Below the pieces are notes generated by a model. The model searched no databases and was not told the origin of the DNA. It saw only the letters and a list, made by a program, of their open reading frames with translations. 64,000 bases of DNA from Yponomeuta sedellus (lineage: Eukaryota; Arthropoda; Insecta; Lepidoptera; Yponomeutidae): the NCBI GenBank assembly GCA_934045075.1, contig OW203723.1:23277615-23341614 (forward strand). Direction: 5' to 3'. Position numbers and translations under genes: made by a program. Position 1 is the first letter of the stretch. Each line of letters starts with the position of its first letter. This document shows, in pieces, positions 21,801-29,570 of this stretch.

Positions 21801-23375
21801 TCTTTTATTCTGTTTTATGAATCATGAATGTGTTGCATTTTTTTTTATTTCTTATTTGCGTGCAAGCAATAAAATCGTTTTTTCATTCATATCTGAAAGA
21901 CATTACTTCCTGCAAACGTTAGAGAGTCGGAGGGGCACTAAAAATGGGTCTATGTACATTGTAAGTACGTGATGATTAGGTTGAGTTTCACTATTTTTAT
22001 TTTTAATGCACTAACCCGTGCTAAGGTTAGTGTTAACCCGTGTTAAGGTTTTCTAGGTTGAGTTTCGCTCACAAAAAACTGTAACATCCGCAGATATGCA
22101 GCCTCCTCCGAGGCGGCATCGCGGAGCGCGGCGGCGTGCGCGTGGGCCATCGCATCATAGAGATCAACTCGCAGAGTGTGGTCGCCGTGCCGCACGAGCG
22201 AATCGTCAACCTGCTAGCGACCTCCGTCGGCGAGGTGGGTCCATGTCCCAAATAGCCCTGAATTCCACACTAGGAGAAAAATAGTAAATTATATTTTGTC
22301 ATTGACCCCGTTTTGGGCTGGAAGTCATAAACGTCAGCCATCATACAGATCAACTCGCAGAGTGTGGTCGCTTTGCCGCTCGAGCGAGCCCTCCGTCGGC
22401 AAGGTGGGTACATGTTGAATTCATAAAAAAAACTTTGGCCTTTGCATCTACGTAATTAGACGATTTATCTGTATAAATCGTCTAATTACGTAGATCCTGA
22501 TCCATCCTGTGGCACGTTCACTCACACTAAATGGATAAAGGGACCACTCGGAGGCAGCCGTGCCCGGAACATTATTTATGATAGGAAGTAGGTTTTTCTG
22601 GCACCTATACCATTCTATCAGCTTAGGCGGCCTAGCCCACAGGAAAGACAAGTCAATTTCAAAGATGTTTTCCTGTAGGCACGATAAAGTGAAATATTAA
22701 AGTACCTACATAATCAAGGCTTAGTACTTCTGATAACCCTTGTATGTCCCCACTGCTGGGAGACAGCTCTCTTCCCGCATCGCAGGAAGGTTAGGCCATA
22801 CTCCACCACGGGGGCCAAGTCCGGGTTGGTAGAGGATTGTAAGACAGTGGCGGGCCTTACAGTCAGAAATTATCAAGCCGCCCACAAGGCCTCTGATGGC
22901 TTAACGAGTGCCATTACATGACAGCCGACACCAATGGTTTAAATTGCCTTGCGATGCCCGGAAGCGCTCGGAAAAATGCCAATAACGGTAGTCACGGGAC
23001 GGTCACTCATCCTGCACCTGACCGCGCCTGCTGTTGCTTAACTCAAGTGATTGATTCCAATCACTCGGTTCGACTAGGCCACGAGTGCTTAGTACTTATG
23101 ATTATGACATTCAACCCTTTGTTTGTCCCCACTGCTGGGGCATGCGTCTCTTTCTGCTACGCGTGAAGATTAGGCCATACTCCACCAAGGGGGCTAAGTC
23201 CAGGTTGGTGGAGGATTGTACGACAGGGGCTTAGTAATTATCCTGCACCTTAATCAACCACTAGCACAACTCGTTTAGTAAACTCTCGATTCTCCGCTTC
23301 CAGATCCTCATGAAGACGATGCCCACCTCGATGTTTCGACTCCTGACCGGGCAGGAGAACCCGGTGTTCATATAG
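564..23375 (+). CDS. X11L: X11/Mint (APBA-type) PTB-PDZ-PDZ adaptor, 14 visible exons, 5' end outside window
   Basis: X11/Mint proteins are cytoplasmic adaptors that bind NPxY tails such as that of APP through a PTB domain, and bind membrane partners through two C-terminal PDZ domains, mostly in neurons. Exons read: 564-804, 1694-1806, 2755-2854, 3869-4043, 4531-4595, 5460-5539, 13697-13813, 14454-14490, 15049-15185, 18926-19180, 19462-19783, 20556-20749, 22094-22234, 23304-23375. Every junction has GT/AG and the phases chain without a break, giving 682 residues plus a stop. The order is a low-complexity acidic/proline N-terminus, a PTB domain (from [13 protein letters not shown]), PDZ1 ([20 protein letters not shown]), PDZ2 ([14 protein letters not shown]) and a C-terminal PVFI. 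Vertebrate family members end PVYI. The upstream exons and promoter are not in the window. Large introns are full of transposons. The family call is secure; the exact boundary of the first visible exon is the weakest point. Confidence 0.93.
871..931 (+). pseudogene. Partial copy of X11/Mint exon a, first half
   Basis: It matches 681-741 with about 3 differences in 61 bases (the segment encoding [13 protein letters not shown]...DCDS), same orientation, 190 bp downstream. No convincing acceptor directly precedes it and the reading frame runs into a stop soon after. It looks like a recent local copy rather than a used exon. Confidence 0.8.
1014..1262 (-). repeat. SINE-like element with an RTE LINE 3' end
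   Basis: The left end (CTTCAGGCTATATTAGTCC) is the reverse complement of the 3' end of the RTE LINE at 30664-32690. The rest holds a GGGGGCGCTGCTGCCCACCC block and ACGACACCCGCG. Near-identical composites sit at 24084-24256 and 29318-29570. It interrupts the duplicated exon copy formed by 871-931 and 1442-1495. Confidence 0.7.
1290..1412 (+). repeat. LINE/SINE 3' end with CTAT-repeat tail
   Basis: It contains AGCGATAAGACCGCC, AATCATGGTTGTAATATTT, and ends TTCTCTATCTCTATCTATCTAC. The same end occurs at 63080-63190 and, diverged, at 4350-4425 and 42500-42800. Confidence 0.65.
1442..1495 (+). pseudogene. Partial copy of X11/Mint exon a, second half
   Basis: It corresponds to 749-804. Read in the same frame it keeps MDSDxSLMLMxNExCELK; of about eight differences, five are silent. 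It runs on to a TAA at 1514-1516 instead of a clear splice donor. Together with 871-931 it forms one exon copy split by inserted repeats. It is either a dead duplicate or, less likely, an alternative terminal exon. Confidence 0.7.
1694..1806 (+). CDS. X11L: X11/Mint exon b
   Basis: Acceptor CCTGTGCAG/G, donor TTACAG/GTAGGT. Phase 1 to phase 0. It encodes [17 protein letters not shown] and then a Ser/Asp/Asn-rich tail. Confidence 0.88.
1860..1912 (+). repeat. Retroelement 3' end fragment
   Basis: GGAGGCCTATGCCCAGCAGT followed by GGGCTGATTATAGATTA is a common lepidopteran LINE/SINE 3' end. Reverse copies of the same end are at 33243-33300, 24265-24310 and 58978-59030. Confidence 0.55.
2156..2337 (+). 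repeat. Dispersed repeat beginning ACTAGCTGACC
   Basis: It has a second copy at 42588-42775 with the same start, an internal TTCGTACCGCCTAACAGTCG block, an AAATCGGTTCAGC block and an ATATTATAGAT-like end. The 42-kb copy is inserted inside another repeat, which fixes the ends at about 185 bp. Family not assigned. Confidence 0.6.
2755..2854 (+). CDS. X11L: X11/Mint exon c
   Basis: Acceptor ATGTTACAG/A, donor GTTAG/GTGAGT. Phase 0 to phase 1. It encodes [19 protein letters not shown] and an acidic continuation. Confidence 0.88.
3333..3465 (-). repeat. Fragment of LINE C-terminal region and 3' end
   Basis: It contains CTCACGCCTGTATCCCGGAG and GGTAGGCAGAGGCCAGGG, the reverse complement of the end seen at 37945-38335 and, in plus orientation, near 60060-60135. 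It is decayed; no ORF is left. Confidence 0.6.
3869..4043 (+). CDS. X11L: X11/Mint exon d (proline/alanine-rich)
   Basis: Acceptor CTCCTGCAG/T, donor AATAG/GTGAGA. Phase 1 to phase 2. It encodes a GC-rich Pro/Ala segment ([20 protein letters not shown] and more) of the disordered N-terminal half. A 28-bp piece is repeated at 4463-4490. Confidence 0.88.
4075..4425 (+). repeat. tRNA-headed SINE-like element
   Basis: The start resembles a tRNA (GCGGTAGAATGCCGACTTCT, then GGAGGTCGTGAGATCTAATC as a B-box-like stretch). Next come CATGTACCAATGACTTTG-like sequence and GAAGGAAAACATCGTGAGG, and it ends in the ATCTATCTATG tail. The same element, interrupted by an insertion, is at about 62640-63190. Confidence 0.6.
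4463..4490 (+). pseudogene. 28-bp copy of part of X11/Mint exon d
   Basis: It matches 3944-3971 at 27 of 28 bases, same orientation, about 520 bp downstream, just before exon e. No exon signals surround it. Confidence 0.7.
4531..4595 (+). CDS. X11L: X11/Mint exon e
   Basis: Acceptor TTCAATTACAG/A, donor GAAG/GTAACA. Phase 2 to phase 1. It encodes [20 protein letters not shown]. Confidence 0.88.
4944..5300 (-). repeat. 5S-like SINE, full-length copy (minus)
   Basis: Read on the minus strand, the element opens with a hairpin AGTGATTGGAATCAATCACT. It continues GAGTTAAGCAACAACAGGCG and GGATGGGTGA, matching the order of 5S rRNA internal promoter boxes. It ends in GCAGGAAGAGACCCGTGCCC and a CAGTGGGG stretch. 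Similar copies are listed separately across the window. Confidence 0.75.
5460..5539 (+). CDS. X11L: X11/Mint exon f
   Basis: Acceptor ACATTTCAG/A, donor GATAAG/GTACTT. Phase 1 to phase 0. It encodes [20 protein letters not shown] and then QGFFDDK. This conserved acidic motif supports X11/Mint. The next intron, over 8 kb, holds the Transib transposon. Confidence 0.9.
5729..5795. repeat. Perfect 16-bp inverted repeat with 35-nt loop
   Basis: AGCGAATTGACAAGAG at 5729-5744 pairs with CTCTTGTCAATTCGCT at 5780-5795. It lies just after an AT-rich block of TAAATAAATATT repeats. It may be a decayed fold-back element; no function is evident. Confidence 0.8.
6515..6949 (+). repeat. Two tandem copies of a ~205-bp unit
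   Basis: Units at about 6515-6718 and 6751-6949 share AGGCTGT/AAGCTGTGTG-type, CCACTGTGCCATTGCA, AATCACAGACA, TTTATCACAACAGAGG, GCGTCAAAGTCCGTTGAC and TTCCGACATACAAAAACC blocks in the same order, offset by about 231 bp. The function and family are unknown. Confidence 0.75.
7997..8001. other. Target-site duplication TCACA, left
   Basis: Identical to 10946-10950; it brackets the Transib element exactly. Confidence 0.85.
8002..8047 (+). repeat. Transib left terminal inverted repeat
   Basis: It starts CACGGTG, one base from the RSS heptamer CACAGTG used by RAG1. It shares GTAG, GTCATAGG and AATGACTG blocks with the right end. The ends are imperfect; the right arm is about 12 bases longer. Confidence 0.8.
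8103..8109 (+). promoter_or_regulatory. TATA box of the Transib transposase gene
   Basis: TATAAAA in a GGGTATAAAAGG context, about 160 bp before the predicted start codon and inside the element. This suggests the transposon carries its own promoter. Confidence 0.7.
8265..10575 (+). CDS. Transib transposase (RAG1-core-like), two exons, 654 aa
   Basis: Exons 8265-8283 and 8630-10575 join GTCACAG/GTATGT to TTGTTTTAG/GTAC in frame, adding [16 protein letters not shown] before the Met at 8659. The protein has the RAG1/Transib layout: D271 in [16 protein letters not shown]382 in TMVDGKVC followed by a CYIC zinc pair, [19 protein letters not shown], and E592 in [18 protein letters not shown]. These align with mouse RAG1 D600, D708 and E962, the last in a GNESGNK context. 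No stop or frameshift breaks it. It would cut at the CAC-starting ends and reinsert the element. The short first exon is inferred from splice signals and phase; the 638-residue main exon is certain as an ORF. Confidence 0.92.
10764..10792 (+). terminator. Polyadenylation signals of the Transib gene
   Basis: Two AATAAA hexamers lie about 190-215 bases after the transposase stop and before the right inverted repeat. They could also end X11/Mint transcripts early, since the element is in sense orientation. Confidence 0.55.
10888..10945 (-). repeat. Transib right terminal inverted repeat
   Basis: The reverse complement starts CACACTGGTTCC and continues to GTCATAGGGTTTCGCGAT and AATGACTG, matching the left end with gaps. 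Confidence 0.8.
10946..10950. other. Target-site duplication TCACA, right
   Basis: Identical to 7997-8001. Confidence 0.85.
11046..11334 (+). CDS. Acidic ORF of unknown origin
   Basis: The ORF starts [20 protein letters not shown] and is rich in Asp, Glu, Ser, Asn and Cys, with no domain I recognise. It ends near SSNKK at a possible donor (AAAAAG/GTAATT), after which the frame turns unlike the acidic part. It lies directly before a Penelope-like GIY-YIG fragment, so it may be the N-terminal end of an internally deleted copy of that element. It could equally be chance. Confidence 0.35.
11374..11990 (+). pseudogene. Penelope-like element fragment (GIY-YIG end and 3' end)
   Basis: The reading [27 protein letters not shown], then [27 protein letters not shown] and [11 protein letters not shown] fits the C-terminal GIY-YIG endonuclease of Penelope-like retroelements. 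An in-frame TAA at 11383-11385 breaks it. The downstream noncoding part carries GCCGAAACGTCGG, a motif I associate with lepidopteran Penelope-like 3' ends. The reverse transcriptase is absent. Confidence 0.7.
12530..12985 (+). repeat. LINE 3' end with ATTGA-repeat tail
   Basis: It ends in TTGAATTGAATTGAATTGAA after a 3'-UTR-like stretch with AGCAAACAGAATGTAAATTC. A second copy, reversed, is at 63470-63890. Both carry TGGCTGACC/GGTCAGCCA and CTGCGGCC-type blocks. Confidence 0.65.
13290..13440 (-). repeat. Penelope-like 3' end / short inverted-end element
   Basis: Read on the minus strand it contains TTGCCGAAACGTCGG and a CGCGATTAGACCCG block. Both edges carry CATAGTTAxAxATTAA-like sequence in inverted orientation. 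Part of it recurs at 42893-42975. Confidence 0.5.
13462..13560 (+). repeat. RTE LINE 3' end
   Basis: GAAGACAGGGCGCTATGGCG through AGTGGACTAATATAGCCTGA matches the 3' end of the RTE at 32600-32690. Confidence 0.75.
13697..13813 (+). CDS. X11L: X11/Mint exon g
   Basis: Acceptor CCTCGGCAG/G, donor AACAAG/GTTTAT (weaker donor). 39 codons, phase 0 to 0. It encodes [20 protein letters not shown] and an acidic, proline-containing linker. Confidence 0.8.
14055..14415 (-). repeat. 5S-like SINE, second subfamily (minus)
   Basis: Same plan as the 4944-5300 copy, but with GACGGCAG-type changes and a different 5' hairpin region (AAGTGATTTTAAACGATC). Its sister is the plus-strand copy at 53850-54222. Confidence 0.7.
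14454..14490 (+). CDS. X11L: X11/Mint exon h (37 bp)
   Basis: Acceptor TATTACAG/G, donor GAAG/GTGAGT. Phase 0 to 1. It encodes a lysine-rich [12 protein letters not shown] just before the PTB domain. Confidence 0.82.
15049..15185 (+). CDS. X11L: X11/Mint exon i (PTB domain, N-terminal half)
   Basis: Acceptor AACCCTCAG/C, donor ATCAAG/GTACGC. Phase 1 to 0. It encodes [20 protein letters not shown] and AEEAVSRIK, the first strand and helix of the PTB domain. Confidence 0.93.
15753..15899. mobile_element. 147-bp fold-back (MITE-like) element
   Basis: TTAGGGTGCGTTTCCACT at the left pairs with AGTGAAAACGCACCCTAA at the right (17 of 18), and GGCGGAG/CTCCGC blocks lie inside. The target duplication is not clear, so the superfamily is open. 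Confidence 0.6.
17864..18039 (+). CDS. Candidate alternative exon with a second PTB N-terminal half
   Basis: The frame from TGG at 17881 encodes [20 protein letters not shown], then [13 protein letters not shown] and [11 protein letters not shown], ending phase 0 at AAG/GTGGTT. It parallels X11/Mint exon i ([10 protein letters not shown]...EEAVSRIK) and sits in the intron right after it. With an acceptor at 17863 it would be phase 1-0, so it could replace exon i; with the acceptor at 17880 it is phase 0-0 and could be inserted. GC content is high and the frame is open, unlike the flanking intron. The donor GTGGTT is weak. It could instead be a stray exon of another PTB gene. Confidence 0.5.
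18926..19180 (+). CDS. X11L: X11/Mint exon j (PTB domain, middle)
   Basis: Acceptor CTTTGCAG/G, donor GAAGAG/GTCAGT. 85 codons, phase 0 to 0. It encodes [20 protein letters not shown] and [20 protein letters not shown] through CHVFESEE, the core of the PTB domain. Confidence 0.95.
19462..19783 (+). CDS. X11L: X11/Mint exon k (PTB end and PDZ1 start)
   Basis: Acceptor CCTTTCAG/G, donor ATATAG/GTAATC. Phase 0 to 1. It encodes [20 protein letters not shown] (the last PTB helix), the linker, and [20 protein letters not shown] of PDZ1. Confidence 0.96.
20556..20749 (+). CDS. X11L: X11/Mint exon l (PDZ1 end and PDZ2 start)
   Basis: Acceptor TTCCGCAG/G, donor GGCGTG/GTACGT. Phase 1 to 0. It encodes [20 protein letters not shown] and [13 protein letters not shown], the carboxylate-binding start of PDZ2. 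Confidence 0.96.
21478..21705. repeat. tRNA-like repeat, head-to-head pair
   Basis: A minus-strand copy (21478-21602) abuts a plus-strand copy (21603-21705). Each has an A-box-like TAGCTCAGTTGG and a B-box-like GGTTCGAGTCC flanked by AATTTTTAGCxTCTAAATAG. The left copy has decayed boxes. Confidence 0.7.
22094..22234 (+). CDS. X11L: X11/Mint exon m (PDZ2)
   Basis: Acceptor CATCCGCAG/A, donor GGCGAG/GTGGGT. 47 codons, phase 0 to 0. It encodes [20 protein letters not shown] and [20 protein letters not shown]. Confidence 0.96.
22336..22416 (+). pseudogene. Partial copy of X11/Mint exon m with its splice donor
   Basis: AGATCAACTCGCAGAGTGTG, a GAGCGA block and CCTCCGTCGGCxAGGTGGGT repeat 22147-22240 with internal deletions and a few substitutions. 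The copy lies 100 bp downstream, same orientation. The deletions break the frame. Confidence 0.85.
22733..23087 (-). repeat. 5S-like SINE, full-length copy (minus)
   Basis: Same structure as 4944-5300, including AGTGATTGGAATCAATCACT and the GTTAAGCAACA / GGATGAGTGACCG boxes. Confidence 0.75.
23112..23245 (-). repeat. 5S-like SINE, 3' part only (minus)
   Basis: Only the tail region remains (CCCCACTGCTGGGGCA, GTGGAGGATTGTA). It is adjacent to the full copy at 22733-23087. Confidence 0.65.
23304..23375 (+). CDS. X11L: X11/Mint last exon
   Basis: Acceptor GCTTCCAG/A, stop TAG at 23373-23375. It encodes [20 protein letters not shown] and VFI. In the family this C-terminal tail is known to bind back on PDZ1; the retained hydrophobic end fits that. 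Confidence 0.95.
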   Translation: MLMKTMPTSMFRLLTGQENPVFI

Positions 23376-24083
23376 GCGCCGCGCCCGCATGACAAGTGCC
23401 TGCTGCTTACCCCGCCAGCAGCCTAGGCGCAATGGTACGCGGGTGAGACACAGCTTAACAACGTGCTACAAAAGATACAAAAAAGTGCGATACCGACGCG
23501 GTTTCTGGCAGCATTCTTCTTGTGATGCCTCTCCGACTAGCGAAGGTTGGCAGTCAGCTCTTCATATTTACTCCTGTCTCTCACAAGGCGGAAGAGTTCG
23601 GTAGCACTTGCGACTCTAATCCACCCCAGGGTTCCCCAACCCTTTTTCTTCGGTTCACGTGCCTCTTGCCAGCGGTTTTTCTCATCATTGTGGGTTGCAG
23701 TAGACCAGGCCCTAGGGTCTTATACTTACATAGTTTGTCAACAGAATGATTTAAGCACGACAGTGGTTGTTATTTGCCTCAATTTGATAGTCTACAAAGC
23801 AATTGGAGTACAATGTTATTCCAGGAGTATAACCCATGCAAATTAAATAGGCATCTCTCGCGAAGGAGATTAAATCGCGCGAGGCGCCGAGTTAAGTAGC
23901 ACGGGTTGTACTATTGCAAGGCGATAGGTTACTATACTACCGATAGTGTAAATGAAACCATCATTACCTTACTAATTGACCTTATTGAAAATCTATGAAT
24001 TTTAGAGACACGCCCTCCCATATCTTGGGTGTCAATCATTGGCGTCTATCTAACTGCCTATATGGCCATAATTATAGCCTCGT

Positions 24084-24256
24084 CGTCGTCAGGCTATACT
24101 AGTCCACTGCTGGACACAGCCCTCCCCTAAAGAGCGCAACGTTTTGCTATCATAAGGGGTAATGCCCATAATCCCCACGCTGGGCATGCGGGTTGGGGAT
24201 CGCAGTTAGGTGGAATTGTACTACAGGGGGCGCTGCTGCCCACCCCCCGGTTTGTA
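24084..24256 (-). repeat. SINE-like element with an RTE LINE 3' end
   Basis: Same composite as 1014-1262; the GGGGGCGCTGCTGCCCACCC block is identical. It is followed directly by another retroelement end (GCCTATTGTTGGGCAAAGGC) at 24265-24310. Confidence 0.7.
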
Positions 24257-24499
24257 CAATTATAATTATAGCCTATTGTTGGGCAAAGGCCTCCCTCCTG
24301 CCACGCGCACACTCTTGGTGTCTTTCCGATCTTGACCATTGCTTTTCGACAGCTTTATTAATGTCATCGACCATTGACGTAGCTCGGGTTTCCAAGTTCA
24401 TCGCCTTGGAAGGCCTACCACACCAATTCCCAACGCGTGTATTCAGTAATCCGTCTCTAACATCCGGGGATGGAGACTAAACCATTCTGGTCTTGGTAC

Positions 24500-27400
24500 A
24501 GCCCACCCCGTTCCCGAGTTGGACCCAGTTAGTACGAACTACAGTACCTAATTACAGTCGACAACACATGGACATTTTCAACATTTTCACGCGTGTAATT
24601 TACTTCGTTCCGTTACGTGTAATTTTTCAACAAAAATGTAAAGGTCGACCTGATGCCGGCTGAACTATTTTGTAGCACGTTATAGTTATATTCCGCGACG
24701 TTCGCTCTATATAACTGAAAACTTCTTCCTCAAGCCCGCGTAACAGGTGCACTAGGCTTGTAGCATACTATAGACATGATATCCACATCCACACTCCGCT
24801 CGGCTCGCGTCAGAGTGACTGAGGGATACATAAATAAGGGTTCTTCAGTCACTCCGTTTTGACAGAGAACTGTTGTGGACGCCATCTACAGCCCAAATCG
24901 AATAAAAAGGTTTTATTCAAAGTAGCACAGAAAGTCAGTCATCAGGTAAATGCCGGTGACGTTTCTTTTCTAACACACAAATAAAAATTGCTAGATAAAT
25001 GGGAATGTACAACTAGAAATGTGTAGATTGTATCAGTACCTTTTTTTGTAAAATATATAATAATATTATTTAAACATTTGGTAAGCTACGATTTATGATT
25101 GTTTCAAAAGCTGTCATTGCTATTATTTCACTTCATCTGGTGTACTACTATAGTGGTGGAAAATGGTAGGAAGTAATTTTTACTATATTTCCCTCACTTT
25201 GAAGTTTTTAAGTTATGTTTTTTTAACTAATAAATTTTCGATTTCAAGTTTATCGATTGAAGAGTACTATAAAAAAGAGACTATAATGAGTAACTCATTC
25301 CGAATACATATCTCAACCATCTCGAGCACATATAAAAAATATATTACAAAAATATGTCTATTGCAAAACAGTCCTGCGCATTTCTTGGGTGACTTATAAC
25401 CAAACACCTACATAAACCCCGAAAATATTGTACTGTATTTTTTTCTGGGCGATCGTGTATCGTGGCAATCAGCAGTACATCAATATTTAGGTACATCTGT
25501 GCAGTCCAGTTACACTTCAGACAATTTTGCATCTAAAATGTAAAGGATGTGCTATCGACTGTACATTTGATTTAAAAAAAATCAACTTGCCTTTCATTCT
25601 CTCGCTAGATGGCGTTCACAGCAATAAAAATACTTAACACTCCTTGGAGTTAGTAACAATGGATGTCGAAGTTCAGGTCGCTTATAACGCTTACGTGGCT
25701 AATTAAGATTCTAGTTGTATAAGTTGTGTGATGGCGGTAACACACATTGTCCAACGCGATTCGATGTAATGCAAAGATTTGTACACATTCATTGACTTGG
25801 TTCTCAACCTGTGGTCAGAGGCCAGCTGATTGCGTACAAAAAAGTGTTGCCCATTTTGAAAGCTTTGAACGAAATGGACTGTAAACATTCACGGGCAGTC
25901 TATTGATTGAAATATCGCACATTCGGAGGTACAAGGGCACAACTTACAAAAAGTAGTAAAAAAGAATTTGCACATATGAAGTGCATGGCCATGTCCACAA
26001 ATATATGGATCGTATTTCAGGCAAAGAATAATCACTTTGAAACGACACAAAGCCGAATGATAAAGCTGAATGAAAAAAAAAACTTAAAAATGGCTGTGTA
26101 AAATTACAAAATGTGCAGTGGTGCACCACCAAAGGTGCGATATATTGAAATGTTTGCTATCTCACTCATAATAACTTGACTCCTTGTGGTCGCTGCTCAC
26201 AAAAAAAACAAGGTCGCCTAAAGAGACCTCTAATTGAGAGAGTATGAGATCATAGAGATCCAATTCATTCTGAAGACCTGTATGTAATCAACGCTTACGT
26301 TTTGGCAACTAATTGTTTTAATTTGTGGCATTAATTAACTCATCGATCAAAATGTCGAATTGCGTTTTAATAGTGTGTGAAACCGTCACGTTATATTTCT
26401 TAATATGCTGCTTCCTACTTACGACCAACTGCGACACCACCTATGATATTAGTCACTTAAGACGTTTATGTGAAAATATTTTTTGGTTTTAAGTAATTAA
26501 TGTTTTCTAGTCTTCTTTTATACAGCTGCATAGCAGTGCTTGGTTTTTGAACCCACTGTTCTCGAATTTATCGTTGTATTTTACATGTAGTCTCTTTATT
26601 GGTCATTTTAAAATGTTGGTCGTAAGTCTGTGGCATAAAAAAAGTCTTTGATTGTCATGACAATGTCTAAGTAAGTACATACTCCATTTGTAATCTGATT
26701 GTATATTAATATCAAAATCCACTCATATCTGCTTAGGTAATTGAAGAATACTGTTAGATAATTATTTTGCGCTATTTAATCACCAATTATCATAAACTTT
26801 TTTGCTGTTTTGTCGTAATAATTGTTTTATCTTGATAATAGCAATACCATCTTTAAATATCGATTTATATCGAGACTAGCCCATCGTCCATTGCGTGACT
26901 ATAATACTTTTAGTTACGTATTGTCGTTTTCAAACCTTGCACATTCTTAAAAAGACATAAAACTGGTTTTGTCTCTCTGACACAGTTGATTAATGGTAAA
27001 GTATTACGTAACACAATAGCCGATGAGCCTATTTCTATAGGCAAATATTTAATATGTTGCAAGTTTTTCAGGGATATTTTTTATTGTGAAATCAATATTT
27101 TACAGTAATTATAGTCATACTCATTCCATAACTTATTTGTTTGTTATATTTTTTTAGAATATATATTTTTTTAAATAAGTATCTTTTTCAACCAACCCTG
27201 CACGACGACCTAATAAGCCAGTTTGATTGTAGTTTTAGACGTTGGACCAGTGGCTCTCAACATTTAACTTCTGAAATCGTACTTGAACAATATATTTTCT
27301 CATAGGATTAAATCGGTCTTATCGGAAACGGCCCAAATGTTGAGGACCTCTAGTACGAAACAGTGATCATGAAAATGAATGAATTGAATAGTGGATATGT

Positions 27401-28515
27401 ATGTGTTGATATGGTGCGAAGGCATTATTTCTCGTAGTGTTTCAAAAGATATATCATATTTTGTAAATTTTATAGTGTCGCCTATAGCTATACTATAACT
27501 ATGTATGTAATGTTCTTAGCTAAGCTTAGCGCTCTGAAGTCGAGTTTTCTATGCGTACAATGTAATACCGTGGCTTTACTCGGCGCTGCTCGCGAGAGAG
27601 TGAGCGGCAGAATAAAAAAAAACGACTATTTGCTCACTACCTATCCTACAGGGCTGAATATATCCACGGCAAAATCACGTAGTTAGTACGACGATGTTAA
27701 AATGTTCAGGGCATCTGTTAGTAATCACATGAAACGAGAATGTTATCTTGTAACATAACTAGGTAATTTGGGCTTCACCTACTTCACCCTTGTCTATTTT
27801 CTTTGCATTTGGTCAGCGTCCCTTGTATAATAAACCTTTCGATGAACGTTATTCAGTCCCAATCAAATTATACCTGATGTACACCTAATAGATTTCAACA
27901 TTTTATTTGTGAATATTTTTATGTACTTTCTGTAATTATATATATATTTTATGACATATTCGGACTCTGATCATGCTCTTTCATTGAATTATATCTAAAA
28001 GTACGCGTTTTAATAATATAGTCTGATATGTAATTTTATATTGCTAGCTGTTATGAATAAGATTTTTATTTACATTGAGAAACACAGATAATAAATAGCC
28101 TTTTATTGTGAATGCTGATATAAAATGTAGGTACACTGTAACATGTGAAATAACTATTGTTGTTTTCATTTCTAAGAGTATTATTCTAGTCCGCATTAAA
28201 GTTAAGAATAAACTGAACAAATTACTGAATGGTGTAGTTTTATCTTTTACCTTGTATGGTGATCCTTTATTTTCTTTCTCTTTTTGTACGAATATAGGTA
28301 TTCGACTAGGTACGAATATTTGGTCCCAGTTACTCAAAAGTTGAGTAATTAGAGTAAAGGTTGAACAATCCAAAAACGCTGTCTAAAATAGTCGGTGTGT
28401 CGGTGTTGGAGATTTTATAAGGAAAAAACTTAACCACAGATTAAATAAATTGCCGTGGAAGGAATGCTTTCCAGGAATCGTGTTTTTATAAATACCGTTA
28501 ACGTCTATTATTAAC
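24500..28515. other. Intergenic stretch, no gene recognised
   Basis: AT-rich sequence downstream of X11/Mint. The short ORFs look random. An AATAAAAAGG near 24900 could be a polyadenylation site for X11/Mint, but nothing decides it. CAGTCGACAACACATG near 24556 is part of a motif also seen at 47092 and 54500. Confidence 0.6.
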
Positions 28516-28523
28516 TTCACTAA

Positions 28524-29093
28524 CAGCGTTGCCATATATACGGATTTATCCGTAGTTGTACGGATTTTGAAGATAGTATACGGACAGAGTCATCATACGG
28601 AATAACGTATTTACGCGTAGCCACACCATAATACTTCCAAATTTATTAATTTGTTACACTAGCAACATCGTATGACGTCTCACATATGAGTGGGGATTCC
28701 CCTACAAATTCATAATCTGCATCACGAACCAAAGACAATGATACTATGTATGCCTGTCTTTTTCTTTCTTTACTTTGTGCAGCACTCGACTATTCGAGTG
28801 CTGCTGTGGAGCGAATATTTTCGGCTATCAATTTAATGAAATAAAACAACGAAATAAATTGTCTACTGAGACGATAACCGGGCTTTTACATGCTTACAGC
28901 TTTTAGGTAAGACAGCTTGTTATGACTTAGAAATTAATGTGAATATGTTAAAAATGATGTATAAAGATATGTACAAATTCCTCATTGTTTCGTTGCGAGT
29001 ATACGGATTAATACAAATACAGTCAATACGGAATTCGTACGGATTATCGAAACGAAAATACAGATTTTTCGTCTTGCTGATCTGGCAACACTG
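28524..29093 (+). mobile_element. hAT element relic, 570 bp, with 8-bp target duplication
   Basis: The ends CAGCGTTGCCATAT and (reverse complement of the right end) CAGTGTTGCCAGAT pair. TTCACTAA flanks both sides (28516-28523 and 29094-29101), the 8-bp duplication expected of hAT. Inside, 28795-28905 reads SSAAVERIFSAINLMK and then, after stops, a decayed remainder of the hAT C-terminal dimerisation domain. TACGGAT-type motifs are repeated near both ends. Confidence 0.88.
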
Positions 29094-29317
29094 TTCACTA
29101 AACTAAAAATATTGTGTCACAAGTGAGTGACAAAAATCGCAAAATTTGCTTCTACATGAACTTTGAGAACAAGGGATCAAATCATGTTGGATGCGTCAAC
29201 TTTGCATCAACGTTTTTTTTTTCAGTGACCTTAAATTTTCATCCTGTAATATAATTGGCTTCGAAGATAGATGGGAGTCAGGCACAGGGGGTTGGCTGAG
29301 AAATTGGTTATCTTCTC

Positions 29318-29570
29318 TTCTTCAGGCTATATTAGTCCACTGTTGGACATAGCCCTCCCCTAACGAGCGCCATAGCGCAAGGTTGTGCCATCATTGGGGG
29401 GTAGGTAATGCCCATAATCCCCACGCTGGGCGTGCGGGTTGGGGATCGCAGTTTGGTGGAATTGTGCTGCAGGGGGCGCTGCTGCCCACCCCCCGGTTTG
29501 TGTCCTTTGGTCGCATTTTACGACACCCGCGAGAAGAATTTTGGTTGGTGCTATTCCCTAGAGAAATTGG
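29318..29570 (-). repeat. SINE-like element with an RTE LINE 3' end
   Basis: Third copy of the composite at 1014-1262. It is the most complete one, with GGGTAGGTAATGCCCATAAT between the two parts. Confidence 0.7.

Noticed and set aside
22096..22284. Arg-rich ORF over the PDZ2 exon
   Set aside because: It is a shadow frame of the real exon.
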